This document shows positions 62,301-64,000 of a stretch of DNA of 64,000 nucleotides, one piece after another. Every line of letters begins with the position of its first letter. The first letter of the stretch is position 1. The DNA comes from Opitutia bacterium (GTDB lineage Bacteria; Verrucomicrobiota; Verrucomicrobiia; Opitutales; Opitutaceae), in assembly GCA_947474365.1 (NCBI GenBank), contig CANJIU010000002.1, forward strand, positions 1 through 64,000, in the 5' to 3' direction. The notes below the pieces were generated by a model, which worked only from the letters and a program-made list of their open reading frames with translations, was not told where the DNA came from and did not search any database. The position numbers were made by a program, and so were the translations under genes.

Positions 62301-62699
62301 ACGGCGCAGGTGCCCCTGCCCAATCCGCCGCCCGCCAACGACTACACGCCGAAGGACGAGCGATATCGCGACGGACTGCTCGTCTCCGGCCCGGTGGGCC
62401 GCCTGAATCCGAACCGCTGGGGCCTGCACGATCTGCACGGCAACGTCGCCGAGTGGACCCGCTCATTGTACCAGAATTATCCTTACAAGGATGACGACGG
62501 TCGCAATCAGACCGACGCGGCCGGCCGCCGGGTGGTGCGCGGCGGTTCCTGGCGCGACCGGCCGTTCCGCGCCGCCTCCGGCTTCCGCCTCGCCTACCAG
62601 CCGCACCAGCGCGCCGTCGACGTGGGCTTCCGCGTGATTGTGGAGGAGGATGTGACGGAGTTCACGCCGCGCCGCCAGGTTGCCCGGGCGAAGGAATGA
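59400..62699 (+). CDS. Hydrazine-synthase-alpha-like dihaem protein fused to a sulfatase-modifying-factor (SUMF1-like) domain
   Basis: A 1099-residue exported protein (signal peptide about 1-18, ending AWAA). A central propeller-like region (about 160-560) resembles the HZS-alpha/PD40-type proteins of planctomycetes and verrucomicrobia (EHDWSPTVTDDGRILYLRWEY, FQMNPDGTGQIAYYGSN, VGVVSGHHGLTRMGELVVFD). Two haem motifs follow (VSCTGCHEDR and DAACVSCHNGV). The C-terminus (about 815-1095) is a formylglycine-generating-enzyme/SUMF1-like domain (YIPAGSFPMGGESSDEQPVHTV, LPTEAQWEYACRAG, WGLHDLHGNVAEWTR, VVRGGSWRD). The active-site cysteine pair of true FGE is absent in the final segment (ASGFRLAYQPHQRAVDVGFRV has none), so this domain is probably for binding rather than catalysis. 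True hydrazine synthesis is not implied. Confidence 0.85.
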   Translation: MKRTLGVLLILCAGLAWAAEPLETDRLARHLRLVDPVALGRTLDDLATTFPAQYQAAQFRQRLAALEPDLPALRERLRRGDATGLTAARAWLQLQRDALLANPLLDFRELLLVRRSQARLGLPTNWASNCSLPKDGYDNEITRLDLRDPSAPLRTVFRPADGAFVGDLELHWDARRLMFSKSAPKQPWQVYETGLDGGGPLRQVTPDLGADVDNYDACYLPRGDVIFMSTAAMVAVPCVNGSSSVANLFRLGSDGKVRQLCFDQEHDWSPTVTDDGRILYLRWEYADIPHAHSRRLFQMNPDGTGQIAYYGSNGYWPNSVFYARPIPGRPTQVVGVVSGHHGLTRMGELVVFDNALGQSEAGGVVQRIPGFGRKVERVVKDPLADDSWPRFLHPWPLGRADGTGSGKYFLVSCQPAPDAPWGVYLVDVFDNLLLLREEPGMALLEPMPVAVRPVPAERVDRVDPSNHEASVMISNIYEGPGLQGIPRGEVKALRLFTYVYGYRNLGGTYGTIGMNGPWDIRRILGTVPVKEDGSAYFQIPANTPVSIQPLDGEGKALQLMRSWLVGMPGEAVSCTGCHEDRRTAPGALMTRATLTKPDAIVPWHGTSRGFSFAAEVQPVLDAACVSCHNGVTTHRGKLTLNLRGDEPLKDWRSALPGSQGTKYGGKFSVGYANLFPYVHTSGIESNIGLLSPMEFHADTSELVQMLRKGHYGVRLDAEQWDRLITWIDLNAPFHGDWGTIAGDEARQCEERRSELRRQLAGVDEFHLAAAMAAATPDGSQFRKTVPPPPAAPRPAEAPRSGERSRPLQRIELGDGIALTFSYIPAGSFPMGGESSDEQPVHTVKIARGFWMATTEISNAQYGCFDPAHDTGREHLRGYAFGTEGYPLHNPDQPVARVSWHRARAFCAWLAQRTGLRVDLPTEAQWEYACRAGTVTPFSFGAAAADFSLFANLSDLTTREFAANNYLRTAQVPLPNPPPANDYTPKDERYRDGLLVSGPVGRLNPNRWGLHDLHGNVAEWTRSLYQNYPYKDDDGRNQTDAAGRRVVRGGSWRDRPFRAASGFRLAYQPHQRAVDVGFRVIVEEDVTEFTPRRQVARAKE

Positions 62700-62884
62700 G
62701 GGACCGGCAGTGCGCTTCGCTGCGGGTCAAAACGAGATTTGGCGTCAGCAGAGTAGCGATACGAATAGCGAACCGGTGTCCTGACTTTGGTCAGACGCGG
62801 TTGCAGCCGAGTTCGCGTTTCGTGTCCGAACTTCGTCGTGCAACAGGACTCACTGGCAACGTCTGCGAAAATACCGTTTCATCT

Positions 62885-63976
62885 TCAGCGATTTGCCGGG
62901 GCTGCGTCCGTTTCGATTTGGTCAGCGAGGCCGTTGCCGTTCTTGTCGGTCAGGCCGGTGAGGGGGTGGTGCGTGATCGCGTGCCACGCCGCACGGCGCA
63001 TCAACGTGTCCTCGTTGCGGTCTACGCCCTTGGGTAGGAAATCCGCGATCAGTTCGGGCGATTTCTTATAAAGCATGCCGTAGTAGCAGTAGCCGACGAT
63101 CCAGCCGATGCCACTGGTCTTCGAGAGGTGGAAGCTGTCAGGGCTGAAAATGCCGCGTTTGCCGCCGTTGACTTCTGCCATGCAGTCGAACCCCGGCAGC
63201 TCGCCGGCGTAGTAGTGCCGTAGCATCTCGACTACTGCGGCCCCGGCCGGGATGAGGTGAACTTTGCCGGGATAACTCCTGGTGAGGTCGCCGAAGATGC
63301 TGCGCTCCAGCATCGGCATGATGGTATCCGCGTACATGGCGCGGAGCGCCTCGAACATCCGGTTGGGTGGCGTGTCCTTGGCACCCAGGCGGGGCGTCGG
63401 CCAGCCGTCTTGAACGTAGAAGACCATCGCCGGGTTGTATTTCAGACAAAGGTCGATCCACTGCGAATAATGGAGCGGGGTGTCGCCGGTGTAGGCTCCC
63501 CACGTCATCACATCCCACTGCCCGGTGGGAATCGCTGGAAGCAGGATGGCGCGGCTGGCGTTCGTCGGTTCCGGCTGCCCGTGCTCATTGAGCCAAATGG
63601 AATTGGCCGAGCCCTTGGCCCCGCCGCTCGTGTGGGCGCGTTGGACATGATCCGTGTAACCGGCGGCCTTGGCAATGTCGGGCAACGTGATCTTTCCTGG
63701 CGCAACCCAGCTATGGCCCGTCATCAGAATCCGGAGCCCGTTGCCCTTGGGAAATGAGAGCGGCGCCGACTGCGTCGCGGCACTGTCCGCCTGCATCGCC
63801 TTGTCCATTTCCTCGGTCACCCGTTTGAAGGCCTTGTTTCCCGGGGCCGTCTCCGACGAGGCGGTGGCCGCCGCGGTCGATCTTGCCGCATCCGAGGCCT
63901 GCGCTGCATGGCCTGGCTGGAGGCAGCAGAAAAATCCGATGACGCGAACGATGCCAGAGTTGAAACGCAGGTTCAT
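62885..63976 (-). CDS. Secreted SGNH-like hydrolase with a calcium-binding-type C-terminus
   Basis: A 363-residue protein with a leader (hydrophobic stretch about 8-25). An SGNH-type opening is visible as LRILMTGHSWVAP near residue 85, with the Ser as candidate nucleophile; block V may be the DSFHLS segment near 280 supplying Asp and His. Between them lie WDVMTWGAYTGDTPLHYSQWID and a YVQDGWPTPR segment. The last residues hold an EF-hand/thrombospondin-like loop (DKNGNGLADQIETD), usual in extracellular verrucomicrobial proteins. Convergent with the dihaem protein, with 185 bp between. Family assignment rests on few motifs, so the substrate (ester on carbohydrate or lipid) is open. The upstream end of the gene is complete, just inside the window. 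Confidence 0.65.
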   Translation of the reverse strand: MNLRFNSGIVRVIGFFCCLQPGHAAQASDAARSTAAATASSETAPGNKAFKRVTEEMDKAMQADSAATQSAPLSFPKGNGLRILMTGHSWVAPGKITLPDIAKAAGYTDHVQRAHTSGGAKGSANSIWLNEHGQPEPTNASRAILLPAIPTGQWDVMTWGAYTGDTPLHYSQWIDLCLKYNPAMVFYVQDGWPTPRLGAKDTPPNRMFEALRAMYADTIMPMLERSIFGDLTRSYPGKVHLIPAGAAVVEMLRHYYAGELPGFDCMAEVNGGKRGIFSPDSFHLSKTSGIGWIVGYCYYGMLYKKSPELIADFLPKGVDRNEDTLMRRAAWHAITHHPLTGLTDKNGNGLADQIETDAAPANR

Positions 63977-64000
63977 GGTGCAGAAGGAGCGACGAGGATG

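Noticed and set aside
1..64000. tRNA, rRNA, CRISPR, phage or complete insertion-sequence features
   Set aside because: None seen by eye: no clustered direct repeats with spacers, no transposase or integrase frames, and no conserved RNA gene stretches. A tRNA could be missed without a covariance search.

Overview
The window reads as a chromosomal segment of a GC-rich member of the Verrucomicrobiota, most likely Opitutaceae-like. This is an inference from gene content: six large TonB-dependent receptors with no SusD partner, planctomycete/verrucomicrobial DUF1553-DUF1501 and DUF1800-DUF1501 pairs, four Hanks-type Ser/Thr kinases of which three sit beside ECF sigma factors in the window, orphan pseudopilins, and secreted beta-propeller proteins sharing a tandem C-terminal domain. 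No rRNA, tRNA, CRISPR array, integrase or complete insertion sequence was seen. Several palindromic, REP-like intergenic elements are present.

Layout. At 0-2.8 kb is a kinase whose coding sequence runs into a palindromic element at its 5' end and has lost a normal start codon. At 3.0-5.4 kb is a TonB receptor without a carboxypeptidase-like domain. At 5.7-12.1 kb is a tightly coupled TRAP transporter operon in the order T-component lipoprotein, DctP, DctQ-DctM fusion, alpha/beta hydrolase, followed by a second DctP copy fused to what looks like the first membrane helix of DctQ. At 12.4-21.4 kb is signalling locus A: an orphan pseudopilin, a divergent FHA-cyclase, an ECF sigma factor, an extra sigma-4-only reading frame, a kinase, a coupled lipoprotein and a large secreted NHL/HAF protein. 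At 21.7-29.0 kb are a DUF1800 protein, a DUF1501 protein, an ECF sigma factor of another subfamily and a zinc-ribbon TPR kinase. At 29.0-36.8 kb is signalling locus B, all on the minus strand: pseudopilin, single-helix membrane protein, ECF sigma, kinase, a membrane protein with a CxxCH tail, a 42-residue one-helix protein and a secreted PQQ-type sugar dehydrogenase/cytochrome c.

At 36.9-41.4 kb is a DUF1501 plus DUF1553 cytochrome pair. At 41.6-59.1 kb are five TonB receptors, with an MFS transporter of the ACS (hexuronate-like) type and a cupin between the fourth and fifth. At 59.4-64 kb are a hydrazine-synthase-alpha-like dihaem protein fused to a sulfatase-modifying-factor domain, and a secreted SGNH-like hydrolase.

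The main pattern is that loci A and B have nearly the same parts list: pseudopilin with an IDDG tail, ECF sigma, Hanks kinase, membrane or lipoprotein, and a roughly 1030-residue exported beta-propeller protein ending in the same tandem domain and the same terminal peptide. I infer a recurring signalling-plus-export module. The other notable items are the anchored DctP duplicate, the sigma-4-only frame that follows an ECF gene in phase after a single stop codon, and the palindrome at the start of the first kinase. Functions are inferred from recognisable motifs only; no database search was run.
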